A stretch of 64,000 nt of DNA from contig NC_056758.1 in assembly GCF_018687715.1 (NCBI RefSeq), positions 25,331,001 through 25,395,000 on the forward strand, in the 5' to 3' direction. A program made the translations under genes and the position numbers. The DNA is from Carya illinoinensis (Eukaryota; Streptophyta; Magnoliopsida; Fagales; Juglandaceae). A model generated the notes under the pieces. That model was not told where the DNA came from. It searched no databases and was given only the letters and a program-made list of their open reading frames with translations. Below are positions 23,301-34,839 of the stretch, in pieces. Every line of letters starts with the position of its first letter. Position 1 is the first letter of the stretch.

Positions 23301-24470
23301 TGGATGAGATACTAAAAATTCGACTATCATCAACTCCTTGCATGGATAGGTGGATATGGGATAGGAAAGCAAATGGCAGATTCACTGTGAAAAGTGCATA
23401 CAAATTGATCCATAATACCATGACTGGTAGCAATGGGGAAACTTCTATGCAGATACAAGATAGTCATCTTTGGAAGAAAATTTGGCATATGAAAGTTCCA
23501 AGGAAGATCAAAATGTTTGCTTGGAGAGTTTGTAAGGATATTTTGCCCACTCTTGTGAATCTACAGAGGAAAAAGGTGGTGGAGGAATCTTTATGTTGTT
23601 TTTGTTTGGATAATGAGGAAGATCTTAATCATGCTTTGTTAATCTGTCCTATTAATCAAATTGTTTGGCAGAAATATTTCCCTTTATTCAAGGTTTTTAA
23701 TTCATATCTCACCTTTCTTCAAACTGTCTGAAGGATCCAGCTTTAAGGTAGTGAGGAAGAATTCACCTTATTCTTTGTTCTCTGTTGGAGCTTATGGTAT
23801 AGATGAAATCAAATGCAAATGGACCAGAATATCATCCAACCTTTGCAAGCTGCTGAGCATGCCATATCAATCTGCAAGGCTTATAAAGATGTTTGAGATA
23901 CTACATCACGACAGCAATTACAATAGCTAACTAAGTGGCAAGCTCCACTAGAGGGGTTTCTTAAAGTTAATGTTGATGGAGCTATCTTTGCGGATCAAAG
24001 GAGAGCTGGTATTGGAGTTGTTTTACAGGATACCAATGGAGCAGTAGTGATGGCTGCAAGCAAAACTGAGATGGAGGTGGACGAGGTAGCAACTATTGAA
24101 GCTATTGCTATTTTGAGAGGAATACAACTCTGTCTTCCACTTGGTATTCCGAATTTGATTATAGAAACTGATTGTCTTAATATAGTTCAAGAGTTGCAGT
24201 CCTCTGAAGCTTCGTATGCTAGTGCTGGGAATTTGTTTGCTGATATTAACCATCTTCTGTTGCGTTTTCAGGAAGTACAAGTGGTACATGTTAATAGAAT
24301 GGAGAATGGGGTAGCTCATTCTTTAGCTAGAAATGCATGGAATATTGAGGGTATTAATGTTCGGTGGGATCAGATTCCTTCTTTTGTTCACCATTCTTTA
24401 TGGTTTGATAACATTTGATGTATTGGTGTTTTTAATGAAGTTACTGGTTATCAAAAAAAAAAAAAAAATG
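20361..24470 (+). mobile_element. Nearly full-length L1-type LINE, nested in the LTR
   Basis: A 5'-truncated non-LTR retrotransposon that starts within the endonuclease domain and ends in a poly(A) tail (24453-24468). AATATGAA occurs immediately before (20353-20360) and immediately after the tail (24471-24478), consistent with an 8-bp target duplication, short for a LINE. The flanks join to restore the LTR family sequence seen at 35547-38118. Transcription, target-primed insertion and domain order follow the plant L1 pattern. Confidence 0.88.
20364..24418 (+). pseudogene. LINE ORF2 pseudogene: EN, RT, zf-RVT and RNase H
   Basis: Domains in order: AP-endonuclease-like (about 20364-20960; GIRALHDLIAREGPDLLFLQ, GGLGLLWNSDLG), reverse transcriptase (21690-22570; YRLISLCNVVYKL, KLDMSKAYDRVE, HLLFADDSILFYW with intact FADD), the thumb/connection (22600-23070), zf-RVT (about 23340-23700; DRKANGRFTVKSAYKL, KKIWHMKVPRKIKMFAWRVC, with CCFC) and RNase H (23950-24418; LKVNVDGAIFADQR, IIETDCLNIV, NGVAHSLARNAW). 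More than six stops or shifts (for example near 20738, 21250, 21370, 21546, 22097 and 22850) rule out activity. A terminal RNase H domain is typical of many plant L1 lineages. Confidence 0.95.
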
Positions 24471-24981
24471 AATATGAAAAGATTGAAATGTAGCTCTGTT
24501 TTTTTTTCCTGCATATGAAACTTTATGAAAAGGCTCATGTTGTACATACTAGTATATGTGCTTTGCTTACTGAGTTGTTGATAACTCACTTCTTATCTTC
24601 CTATTGTTTTTCAGATGACATCAATGACCTAGCTGGGAGTTTGAAATAGAATTTGGAGCTTTGCTAGCTATGGAATGGGTGGTCAAGTACTTAAGATTAC
24701 CAATGTTATTAGAAGGGTTTGAAATGAGTATTTGGAGTTTTTATTGTTATTTGGATATCTTAGACTTAGTTAATTATTAGTTTATTATGTTAAGGTTATT
24801 TGAAGGTTGTAGAGACAAGGATTTATGTTAATTGTTTCTTTATGCTTTGATCAAAATATGAAGTTGATAAAGATGATTCTATGATTGATTGAAAACTTTG
24901 GAGATTTTATTTGTAATGGGAGACCCGAATATAAGTGACAGCTAGTAAATCTCCTACCCCCTCGAGGATGGGGCGTTACAA
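24471..24981 (+). mobile_element. LTR-family piece, 3' end (GGGGCGTTACA)
   Basis: Continuation of the LTR interrupted by the LINE. It includes the 'ctagtatatgtgctttgcttactgagttgttgataactcac' block, also present inverted at 35938-35980 and recognisable at 7380-7420, and ends in GGGGCGTTACA at 24981, the expected LTR 3' end for this family. Confidence 0.65.
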
Positions 24982-25146
24982 TTTCCCACTAAGAAATTAT
25001 GGTATGCACGCTTGAAATGTTTCAAAATGGTCCCACAAAATTGATAGTAGAACATGTATTTTTCTTTTTTGGGCTCTTGGTAATGGTGTACTATTCTTAG
25101 TTAGCAGTATTGGCATGGACCTAACATATGTGTATGTATATGATCC

Positions 25147-25738
25147 TGAGAAAGGTGGTGGGAAGATTCATTACCCCAGACGTGCCATCCAGGACTCCAG
25201 CAACAGCTCTAGATAAAGATGCGATAACTGTTGGAGAAGCATTGGAGGCGAGCTCTCTTTCAGCAGGTAACAAACCGGTTGAGCAAAGTGATGCTGCTGC
25301 AATACAAGCTGCGGAAATGAAGTAACCGGCAAAAATGAAGTAACACCCGGTGGTGTTGCTGCTATGGCGCAGTCTGCGGCCGATATAAACCCTCAAATAA
25401 TGCCCGACCAAGCTAAGATGAGGCTCTTAGATATTCTATCGGTAATTTTACCAGTTTTCTTGTCATGATCATCGTGTTCTTGATGGTGGTTCATGTTAAA
25501 ATATATTCAGTAGCTCTCTTTTTTTATTTGGCCTATAAATTTGTTACCTTCTGGGTGCATGCATAAATATGTGCAGGATGCGTCGGCAAGGCTGCCGGGG
25601 GACAAAGCAGTCACTCGAGAAGATGCTGAAAGGGTAATTGGTGTGGAGATAAGGAACAGGCGTGATATGAGCACAACTCCTGGAGGAGTAGCCGAGTCTA
25701 TGGCCCCAACTGCTAGACTCAACCAGAACAAATATTAA
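25147..25738 (+). pseudogene. LEA (seed maturation protein, SMP) pseudogene, 3' part
   Basis: These are the remaining exons of the gene whose 5' exon is at 6790-7089. The first (about 25147-25440) encodes KVVGRFITPDV, TALDKDAITVGEALEASSL and GNKPVEQSDAAAIQAAEMK, then, after a one-base deletion near 25324 that creates a TAA, TGKNEVTPGGVAAMAQSAAD and IMPDQAKMRLLDILS: the second SMP repeat. A GTAATT donor and a TGTGCAG acceptor flank a 135-bp intron. The last exon (25577-25738) encodes the third repeat, DASARLPGDKAVTREDAERV through GGVAESMAPTARLNQNKY, with a natural stop. The 24982-25146 segment is probably the surviving end of intron 1. Confidence 0.92.
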
Positions 25739-25907
25739 TACACGAGTGTACTTCACTTGTGTATATGAGTTAATCTTATTGGTTTTTTGTTTTCCTTTTG
25801 TATCAGTACGTGTTTCCCTTTTTGGGGGTTTTGGTAGGCAATAACTTTAAGAAGTTGGTTCTATTCTTTTGAGCTTAGTTCTACTCAAGTTGTAGGCCGC
25901 GAAGAGC

Positions 25908-25972
<65 letters not shown>

Positions 25973-26384
25973 AGCCTATCACTACATGTCTATGTTCATG
26001 TAATCATGCGAAAGTTCAAGGTCTGATACAATATAAGTTAGTAAGTGGATGTAATTTCCTATTTTCTAACTCAGTATATATCTGTGTACAGCTTATTTCG
26101 CGCACAAAATGGGCATCCCAAGTGACGTCGTGATAGTTTAAAAACATAGAGAACAAGACGACGGACGCAAACACATATAAATTAGATGTGTCTGCCAACA
26201 AATATAAATTAGACAAAGTTCATTGGACAAATCACCCCTACATATAAACTAAGAGTAAAAGAGGATGAAAGAAAATAAATAGGCAATAATCTAATAATTA
26301 ATTGGTCTAAATTACCCATATTTCTTCGCCACGCCAACGGGGAGAGAATCAAAAGAGAGTTTGTTATAATCTTTTAGTAAATAG
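25739..26384. other. Intergenic DNA downstream of the LEA relic
   Basis: Holds the likely 3' UTR of the LEA gene and a (GA)30 microsatellite at 25911-25970; otherwise nothing recognised. Confidence 0.5.
25911..25970. repeat. (GA)30 microsatellite
   Basis: Sixty bases of uninterrupted GA. Confidence 0.99.
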
Positions 26385-26385
26385 T

Positions 26386-26512
26386 AATGTTATATGCAGT
26401 TAGTGTGCAAGTTTTGTGTATTTTATCTGAAAGAAAAAAGAGAATTTTATCATTATTTTTTTATATAATTTTTAGATTTATCAATTTTTTTTAAAGAGAT
26501 TGCGTGGAGCTT
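26386..26512. mobile_element. MITE relic related to 37193, 39926 and 47342 copies
   Basis: Starts 'gtaatgttatatgcagttagtgtgcaag' and ends 'aaagagattgcgtgg', sharing the terminal and the internal G-C-rich words of the better preserved copies. The right terminus is missing. Confidence 0.45.
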
Positions 26513-27145
26513 AATTCATCCGGAGTACTTGTAGCTGGAGGTCACAGGTTGAAGTGCACTAATTTGTTCAACTTCTTTTGGAGTGTAAAGTGGGATATCC
26601 ATTTCCAATTCCTTTAAATCCTGCCTTGGTGAAAGTTGAAACATAATTGAATGGGTAGTATAGGATGAATCGGAGGTTTGGCTACACATAAACTGGACGC
26701 GGCATGACTTTCTTTGGGCAAGAGGCCCACACGCTAGTGGAGACTGGGTAGTGTTGCTAGAATTTTGAATATTTTGAGCCAGGATTAAAGTAGAATGCGC
26801 GACCATGTGCCATTTGGGGTGCAGCAAGCTAGCTTGTGCAGGCTTGGAAGGCCCATAAGGCTTTCACACTTGTCGGAATGGTACATTGCTTGGCTGAACT
26901 AATTGTAGATCGATGACCTAAGAGTTTGATACAAGTGCGCATTTATCACGTTAGTAGCCAGAAAGTAATAGATTAGCCACAACTTACACCCTGGTTTGTA
27001 TGGGTGGTGGTTCTCAGGGCCTATTAATGATAGTACCACGATCAGTTGCTCCACTACTTTGCCCAAGTTGCTTCGGGCAAAGCTTAGGGTCATCATTAAT
27101 GTAGAATATTCTACACTCTCTAGAATGATTCTAAAGTGCTGAAAA
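26513..27145. other. Unassigned stretch left of copia element 1
   Basis: A 103-codon minus-strand frame (26827-26516) contains DLKELEMDIPLYTPKEVEQI, which looks protein-like, but no family was recognised and nothing supports a start. Otherwise no feature. Confidence 0.3.
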
Positions 27146-27424
27146 TGGAATTGTATATATTTTCAAGCTAGCTATTACACTGAGGCAGTGCCTCTTTTAT
27201 ATACAAGATATTAAAGAATATTCTTATCCTAACAAAATGTACAGCTAATACATGAGTGATGCGTGAGCTGCAATGGATGATTTGTGGAGGCTGCTCTGAA
27301 AGGTTGTAGTGAGTGCTCCTGCATAATGGTGTGTGAAGAATCTGCAGCAGCAGTAGTAGCGTGACATGATGGAGATTCCTTTGTATCGGTCTTGCATGCA
27401 TGAGTGTTGCTTAATGCTTTGACA
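27146..27424 (-). repeat. 3' LTR of copia element 1
   Basis: Reads TGTCAAAGC at its minus-strand start and ends ...CAATTCCA; homologous to 31550-31817 throughout. Confidence 0.9.
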
Positions 27425-27436
27425 GGCCCCCTCAAG
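27425..27436 (-). other. Polypurine tract of copia element 1
   Basis: Minus-strand TTGAGGGGGCC lies immediately upstream of the 3' LTR, the usual plus-strand primer position. Confidence 0.8.
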
Positions 27437-27639
27437 TCAAGCAACAGTTGATGTAAGCATAGACTTGAACATAGGAGATTAAATCTTGCAATAGATAATG
27501 ACTTGGTGAGTACATCAGCTAATTGGTCCTACCCAGAAATAAATGCAACTTCAGGTGACTTATTTAGAACTCGACTCCTCACGAAGTGGAAATCAATTTC
27601 CACGTGTTTAGTCCTTGCATGAAATACGAGATTATCACA

Positions 27640-30600
27640 GTAGAGTTTGGGAGGCGAGGTCAATGTGATGCCAAGGTTTTTGCACAGATGCTATATCCAG
27701 ATAATTTGGGCTGTAGCATTTGCAATTGCCTTGAACTTAGCTTCTGTTGAGGACCTTGCAATTGTATGCTGCTTCTTGGATGTCCAAGAGATGAGATTGG
27801 ATCCAGAGTAGATAAGATATGCACTTGTAGACCTTCGATCATAGGGGCAACCTGCCCAATCGGCATTCGAGAATGCATTGAGATTATGTGAGGAGGATTT
27901 GGAGAAGAGCAGACCGAGATTAGCTGTGTTTTTGAGGTATCTGAGTATCCTCTTTAAGGCTTGCCAATGGGAACCTGAGGTGAACGCATGTATTGACATA
28001 CCTTGCTTATAGCAAATGCAAGGTCAGGCCTCGTAAGGAAAGGTATTGCAAGGATCTCACCGTGCTTCGGTACATAGATTGATCTTCAAATGGACCACCA
28101 TCATGTAGAGTAAGTTTTTTCATAGTGACCATGGGTGTCTTCACGAGTTTAGTGGATTGCATGTTGATGCATTGAAGAAGATTTTCAATGTATTTCTTTT
28201 GGGTTAGTAGCAGACCTTCTAAAGTGTAGGTGGCTTCGATGCCCAAGAAGAAGTGCAACTGACCAAGATTAGTTATAGGAAGCTCTGTGCAAAGTGCATG
28301 CAATAGCTAAGTTATGAGGTGCATGTTTGAACCACTAACTAATAAGTCATCAACATAGACAAGCACATATAGTGCAGTTTGGCCATATTTGAGAACAAAT
28401 AGCGAGGCATCAACAAGAGAAATTGTGAACCCAAGATCAAGAAGCTTTTCACTGAGACGAGAATACCAGGTTTGAGGGGACTGTTTAATTCCGTAAATTG
28501 ATTTGCGAAGCTTGCATACATGGTTAGAAAATTGTGGATGAGAAAATACTGGAGTTTGGGCCATGTATATTTTCTTAGTGAGTGGACCGTGAAGGAAGGC
28601 GTTCTGGACATCATAGTGATGAATTGGCCAATTGTTTGTAACTGCAAATGCTAAGACTAGTTGAATGGTTGTAGCCTTGATGACAAGGGTGTAGGTTTCA
28701 TCATAATTGATCCCTGATTGTTGTAGAAAACCGCAAGCTACCAAATGAGCCTTCCTGCACTCAATTGTACCTTCTGCAAGATACTTAGTTTGAAAAGCCC
28801 ATTTACAAGAGATAAGATTTGGTGCTTCATGGGCTGGCACAAGAGACCAGATGTCATTTTTTAGAAGAGCATTAACCTCAGTAGATATTACTTGTTGACA
28901 TTTTGGAAATTTTTGAGCAACAGACAAGCAGGAGTGGCTTTCGGGTGTGGGGAAGAGATGGGAGAGATGGGCATGAGGTGGGGGCCAAATGATGGTACCA
29001 TTAGTAAAATGTTGTGGGTGAGTTGAACCAGTTTGCAAGCGAGTCATTATTGAATGTGCAGGTTGTTGAACATGGCGTGTGGGAGAGTTAGTTGGAGAAG
29101 AGCTTGGGGAGGGAGGACGTGAAGAAGGAATGGGATCTAGAATAGATTGTGAGGAATTTAGTGAGCCCGTGTTTGAGTTAATGAGGGGGAGTGGAACATG
29201 GGAGGATTTAGAGGAGGAAGTGTAAGTGGGCTTAGTGGAATGAGCAAAAGGAAAATGATGCTCATTGAACTTGATGTCTTTAGAAACATAAACACAGTGT
29301 GTAGGTATATGGTAGCAAATTGAGCCTTTGTGAGCTGGACTTGAACCAAGGTACACACACACTCAAGCGACCTGTAGTCAAACTAGTGATGGTTAAATGG
29401 TCCGGTTAATGGCCAACAAGCCAAACCAAACACACGAATATTTTTAATATCTGGTTTAGTGTTGTGAAAAAGGAAGAATAGAGACCGATGGTTTAAAGAA
29501 GGAGATGGTAGCATATTGATGATACAAACTGCATGTTGAAAAGTAGAAGGCCAAAGATGAAAAGGAGCATAAGAATGTGCTAAGAGAGCTAACCCATAAT
29601 CAACAATATGTATATGTTTTCTCTCCACAATGCCGTTTTGAGTATGAGTGTGAGGGCAAGAAATTATGTGATTAATGCTCGAGGTGGAGAGATGCTCAAT
29701 GAAGGACCTGAACTCCCCGCCCCAATCTATTTGAAATTGTTTGATTTTCTATGGAATTGCAGTTCAACATATGCTTTGAATTTGGCAAAGACTGATAGTG
29801 GTTGGGACTTGTTTTGCTAAGGAAACAACCAAGTATAACGTGAATAGTCATCAACAAAAGACATGTAATATTTAAAACCTTCAGATGAAATATAGGGCGA
29901 AGGCCCCCAAAGATCACTAAATGCAATTTCAAAAGGAAAAGAAGACTTAGTAACTCTAGCGAGGGTAGGTGCACGATGGTGTTTAGCCATGACACAAGCA
30001 TTACAAAAAACGTTAGAAGAAATTTTATCATGCGGGAGTCCGTGTTGAAGAAGAATAGATTGGACGACTTTGAAAGAGGGATGAGCGAGCCTTGAATGCC
30101 AAAGTGACAGAGATGAAATGGTGCTGGAGTGAGCTTGTGGAGTTGGTACAGAGAACGTGTAGAGGCCATTGTTAGTTGTCCCTTGAAGTAGAGTTGTCCT
30201 GGTTGTGCAATCCTTTACAGAAAAACCATGAGAAAAGAATTGGAAGTAAGCATTGTTGTCAGCACAAAATTGTCGAACGGAGATGAGATTTTTGGTAAAT
30301 GATGGAACACATAATAACTTGGATAAAATAAATTTAGGTGAGGTAGAAGGGAAGGTGGCAGAACCAGTGTGAGATATTTGTGCTAGGGAGCCATCACCAG
30401 CTCTGAGATGTTCATCATCGTGATGTTCAACAGCCTGTAAGTTCAAATTGGCTAACTCGTTGGTAACATGGTTAGTAGCTGCTGTGTCGGGGTACTAGGC
30501 ACCATCATAGGATGGAGTGGATGAGGGAGGGGCTTGAGCAATATACGCTTGGTTGAATCGATTTAAGCATGTAATGCAATATGACCCACTTAACAAATAG

Positions 30601-31506
30601 GTTGATTGTCAGTAAAGTGATTAGGAGAGGCAGATGAGTTGTTACCTGATTACCCAGATGTACTATGGCCTCGATTAGTAAACGTTCGATTTCCACAATT
30701 GCGATTTCCATTTTTGTGTCCACGGAAGCCACGACTGCCACGACCAGGTGAACCAAAAGTAGAGAAGTTTGCAGTTGGTTCATGTGGGGAAAAGAGAGTT
30801 GCATTTGTTGTGTGGTGTTGCAATCGAGCTTCATGTGCAAGGAGGTGTCCAAGCAGCTCCTCTGTGGAAATGGGGTCTAACTGAGCAGTTACGGACGAGA
30901 CCAATGCATCATAATCTGGTCCAAGACTAGCTAAAAAATAAGGAACAAACTCGCAAGAGGGCAAGGGACGCCTAGCAGTAAACATGGTGTCGACAAGGAT
31001 TTTGGCTCTTTAATAATATGCTTGAATAGAGTCTGCAACCTTTTTTAGGGATGCAAGTTGTAGTTGTGTCTAAATCACACGAGCTTGAGATGCTGAGGCA
31101 TAGGTTGATTCTAGGAAAACCAAACATCACGAGTAGAGGAGCATCCAATAACTTGAGCAATGATGGATTCGAAAAGTGAGGAAATCAGAACAGACATGAC
31201 AAATTGGTCATGTTGCAGCTAGATTTCATGGTTAGGGTTTGGTGAGTTATCGGGAAGCTTGGCAGGGGGAGGTGGGTAGCTGCCATCAACATATTTGAAT
31301 AAACGCTGTCCTCAAAGATAAGGAACAACCTAAACCTTCCAGAGGAGGTATTATTAGGGGTAAGTTTAATTGAGATAATATGTGAAAAGATGGGTGAGGG
31401 GAGGTGGGTGAGATAATATGTGAAAAGGTGGGTGAGGGAGCAGGAGGAGGAGGAGGAGGAAGAAGAAGAAGAGAAGAAGAAGAAGAAGAAGACTAAGCAG
31501 ACATGA
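27640..31506 (-). pseudogene. Copia gag-pol polyprotein pseudogene
   Basis: Domain order from 31506 leftward: a gag start ATG at 31504 followed by a stop at codon 4 and a serine run; gag (30650-31000; PYFLASLGPDYDALVSSVTA, EELLGHLLAHEARLQ); a degenerate zinc knuckle near 30580 in which one cysteine codon is a stop; protease/GAG-pre-integrase (30050-30440; FCADNNAYFQFFSHGFSVKD, LWHSRLAHPSFKVVQ); integrase (29400-30010; CNACVMAKHHRAP, FSDLWGPSPY, YMSFVDDYSRYTW); reverse transcriptase (28010-29360; WAFQTKYLAEGTIE, YDVQNAFLHGPL, LYVLVYVDDLLVSG with intact YVDD); RNase H (27690-27999; SNADWAGCPYDRRST, SRSSTEAKFKAIA-like text). Multiple shifts and stops; not functional. Confidence 0.95.
31440..31495. 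repeat. GGA/GAA trinucleotide tract
   Basis: Imperfect GGAGGA and GAAGAA repeats at the start of copia gag, giving a serine- and leucine-rich N-terminus on the minus strand. Confidence 0.9.
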
Positions 31507-31528
31507 TGGACATCGAGTCCTTTTTACT

Positions 31529-31540
31529 GCTCTGATACCA
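31529..31540 (-). other. Primer-binding site, initiator tRNA-Met
   Basis: Minus-strand TGGTATCAGAGC, the exact copia primer-binding sequence complementary to the 3' end of initiator tRNA-Met, 9 bases inside the 5' LTR. Confidence 0.95.
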
Positions 31541-31549
31541 TGCTTAAAA

Positions 31550-31817
31550 TGGTATTATATATATTTTCAAGCTAGCTATTACACGGAGGAAGTGCCTCTT
31601 TTATATACAAGATATGAAAGAATATTCTTATCCTAACAGAATGTATAGCTACTACATGAGTGTTGCGTGAGCTACAATGGATGATTTGTGGAGGCTGCTC
31701 TACAGGTTGTAGTGAGTGCTCCTTCATAATGGTGAGTGAAGAATCTGTAGCAGCGTGGCATGATGGTGATTCCTTTGTATCGATCTTGCATGCATGAGTA
31801 TTGCTCAATGCTTTGTA
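31550..31817 (-). repeat. 5' LTR of copia element 1
   Basis: Homologous to 27146-27424; shared landmarks include TTTCAAGCTAGCTATTACAC and CTTTTATATACAAGATAT. Confidence 0.9.
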
Positions 31818-32553
31818 TGTAGAAACAAAACAAAACGTGTGCATGTACACATCTACATGTCAATTGCGAGCGCAGAGTTGTTTGCATGGTGTGAAATATT
31901 CAAACCCATATCATAAAATAACAAGCCCAAAAGCACCTTAATTAAAGGCCCAAAACATTAGCAGCATAAAATACACAACATGATACCAATGTAGATTGAG
32001 TCATATATATAGAGTAAAAAACTTACAGTTGAAAAAATAATATGGGAACCAAAAAAGTACGAATGCATCTTTGGACAAATGAGGTAAACCCTCCAATGAC
32101 AAGATTCCATAAGCTGGATGTACAATATTTAAAAACAAATACACCACATATGATTATTTAGACCTAAAATAAACGCCTAAACCTTAAAATTCTTAATCCT
32201 AATTGTTTTTAAAACTACCCATAACCACCACTTAGGCTATTAGTAGGGATGACGGCGGGAATAATCACCATCAATTTGGCCACTGCTAGGGTTGGCTGGA
32301 AATTTGGCAGTAACATGATCCCGAGCGGCGATCAGACAACCACCCTTATTTTTTAATTTTAATCTTAATTATTATAATTTTTAATGTTTGTAATGTAACG
32401 TGGTTGTCAAAGCCCAAAAGCTTATATGCCCGTGCCCTAACCTAATAGTATAATACAAGGATCTAATATCTGCTTCAAATAGCCCACATTTAGAACAAAA
32501 TGGGTTTGGAAGCCTTTGGAGTCAGATTTTGAAGTCAAACTCGTACTAATTCT

Positions 32554-32626
<73 letters not shown>

Positions 32627-32637
32627 AGTAATTAAAA
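31818..32637. other. Intergenic DNA between the two copia elements
   Basis: No coding frame; contains the (AT)33 microsatellite and, at 32633-32637, the left TAAAA target duplication of copia element 2. Confidence 0.6.
32557..32622. repeat. (AT)33 microsatellite
   Basis: Sixty-six bases of uninterrupted AT, 15 bases from the copia element 2 border. Confidence 0.98.
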
Positions 32638-33625
32638 TGTTGGTGCAAAGTGACTACAAAACAAAAAATAGTGAGATAAAAGTTTGCTTCAAGGCACGTT
32701 ACAATGTCACTTTCTTTAAGACAAGATTCGCACAAACCAATAACGTTATGCATGCACATGGGTGATAAGCGAATTTGCCTCCAAAATACAATAAAATCCA
32801 GAACAAGTCTATTTGTCTAACTATGTTATACACGTACAAAATTAAACCCTGAATACCCTAGATTTTACTATTCAACTAAGAGATTGGAAACCTGTTCTCT
32901 ACAGAATGAACAGATCCTAATAACTAGTTTTGAAGAAATGAGAACTTTTGAGAGAGAGAGGATCTTGAATTTGCCTTATGAGATTATTAAATTCGTAGGC
33001 CAATGGATCTATTTATATTTATTGTGCCTATTACCAAGTAGCACAAAGGTTGGACTTGGTCCAACGATCACCATGCTTCTCCACCAACTGGTTTGCCCAA
33101 GTTTAAGTCCCAACTAGCATGATTTGGGAGTTTTATTTTGAATAATTCTGCTTATCATTGTCACACACCACATATATATAATATATATATATTTATTTTC
33201 ATTTTCCTATAACAAGTATGTGGTGCATAGATTATAAGTATAATAACTCAATTAGTTTAACAAGAATAAAATACAAAAAATAAAAAATAATTTTAAAGTA
33301 AGTAAAGTGTGTGGAGTAGAATGATGAGTAGCATCCCTTTTTTATTTTTCCCATGTATTGCAACACCTCGCGCTGGTGCTCCTTGACACACACCATGGTT
33401 TGAGTGGAGCAAACTCTACATAAATCAATGAAAACCCCTCTTGTCACAGGGCTGACTTGAACCCAGCCCTTTGGGTAAAACTAGGGCATCAATACCACAA
33501 AGCCAGTGAAAGGTTTATAATGTATATATGGACCCAAAATAGTTCAGAACCTCCAAAATAAAATCCAAAATATTATTAATAATAAATATAATATATAATT
33601 AATTATTTTGAAGATTTTTTCAACA
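32638..33625 (-). repeat. 3' LTR of copia element 2 (LTR-A)
   Basis: 988 bp, containing a 200-bp MITE that the other LTR lacks, and two deletions relative to it (in the segments matching 39648-39720 and 40230-40290). Confidence 0.92.
33140..33339. mobile_element. 200-bp MITE inside LTR-A
   Basis: The other LTR has a single TTTTATTTT at the matching site; here that 9-mer flanks the insertion on both sides (33131-33139, 33340-33348). The termini are inverted repeats of about 30 bp: ATTCTGCTTATCATTG against CATTCTACTCATCAT-type text. A 9-bp target duplication suggests Mutator-like mobilisation, but 8 bp plus chance cannot be excluded. Confidence 0.85.
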
Positions 33626-33643
33626 ATCCCCCACCATTTTCAA
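33626..33643 (-). other. Polypurine tract of copia element 2
   Basis: Minus-strand AATGGTGGGGGAT abuts the TGTTG start of the 3' LTR. Confidence 0.85.
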
Positions 33644-34194
33644 AATACAGTATAGTTGGAATAGAAAAACTTATACATAAATAAAGGTGTCTTTTGGACT
33701 TGAACCTTCACATAGTGAAAATATATCAAAGCAAACTAGATGGCATAGTAGACATGCTTTGAACTAGCGATTTTATATGTTAACCGGATATATCTCACTT
33801 ATAAATTTTCTTCTATTTGGGTTTTTCATAAGAGTCGGCACATGGATTGGCCTTGCGTCTATATCCTTGCTACATGAGTGCTCTAGAGACAAAGCCTAAT
33901 TCGCATAGGAGGTGGCACCACCCCCGACACTCATATAGGTAGATTTATTGAAATTGTCCTGTAACTAAACATTTTAACAAAACCATATTATAAGTCTATT
34001 AAGAACTTATTGCTTAGCCTCTCATTTTCATTACAGTATCAAGCACTTCAAACCTTGGGATGGTAAATTAATTTGAACACTAATTTTGATATCATAGTGC
34101 TTGTAAACCACGAACATATAATGTACTTTACTTATTGAACTCAATTCGTGATATGTTCAAGAATTGAGTTGAGTTTTCATTATTGGTGATTTTA

Positions 34195-34710
34195 TTGTTT
34201 TGGCTTTAAACCCATCCCTTTGATGTCCCATATTAATTCTCTTGCAAGTTCTTTAGTTGATGGATATACTACTTTCGGTAATGTCTCGTAAAATCAATTG
34301 TAATTACTCTATTTGTGAGTAATTGCCTTAATATGTCTAGACTTGCCATTATATATATGGCTTAGCCATAACAGTATAACTTGACTACCACAATGCAAAG
34401 ATATTGGTGGCATTGATTCTGGCCAAATCTGAGATCTCTGTCAATAATTTCTTAGCCGCTTGTCTCTTTGCTATGAGAAGTCAATGCAACCCAACCTTTA
34501 TGGTTGAGTAACTATGCATGCTTGCTTCTTTGATCTCAAGAGATTAGTCATCCACCAAGGGTAAATATCCACTCACTAGTTGATTTGTAATCATCCTTCT
34601 ATAACCAAAGGAAGTCCGTTGTACTCAATACCATAATCCATGATATTTCTCAAATACCATAAATTGTTTTGTACAACTATCCTAATAACTTGATCATTTA
34701 AATGCATTAT
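34195..34710 (-). pseudogene. Copia RNase H remnant of element 2
   Basis: Reading leftward from 34710: YLRNIMDYGIEYNGLPLVIE, then SKRQAAKKLLTEISDL-like text, NGKSRHIKAITHK, and finally TKELARELIWDIKGMGLK, the conserved end of copia polyproteins. Stops and shifts throughout. Confidence 0.75.
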
Positions 34711-34839
34711 ATAAACATAGCAATATATGGAAAATCACGTATAGAAGTCACATTGTTTATATGTTTGCATGCATATTCATAAATTAAATCATATCATTTC
34801 AAGGCTTCTAGCATTAATGTATTCTAAATGACATAGATT

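Larger units (their letters stand above)
27146..31817 (-). mobile_element. Ty1/copia retrotransposon 1 (decayed)
   Basis: A complete but mutated copia element on the minus strand: 5' LTR (31550-31817), primer-binding site, gag, protease, integrase, reverse transcriptase, RNase H, polypurine tract and 3' LTR (27146-27424). The LTRs are clearly homologous but differ at many sites and by several small indels, so the insertion is not recent. The flanking pentamers (gaaaa and tgtag) do not match, so the target duplication is lost or the ends are slightly misplaced. The 270-bp LTRs and 4.7-kb size fit the smaller copia lineages. Confidence 0.93.

Noticed and set aside
20361..24470. Functional LINE
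   Set aside because: FADD box and poly(A) tail are intact, but many stops and shifts and a truncated endonuclease N-terminus exclude autonomy.
7090..24981. Single 18-kb DNA transposon with long terminal inverted repeats
   Set aside because: TGTAACG/CGTTACA ends look inverted, but the homology extends as a known LTR family with a third copy showing solo-LTR structure, and no 8-9-bp duplication flanks the pair (ggtggtac versus atttccca).
33447..33500. tRNA-like phrase in LTR-A (cccagccctttgggtaaaactagg)
   Set aside because: No cloverleaf can be drawn, and the same text recurs in LTR-B as ordinary LTR sequence.
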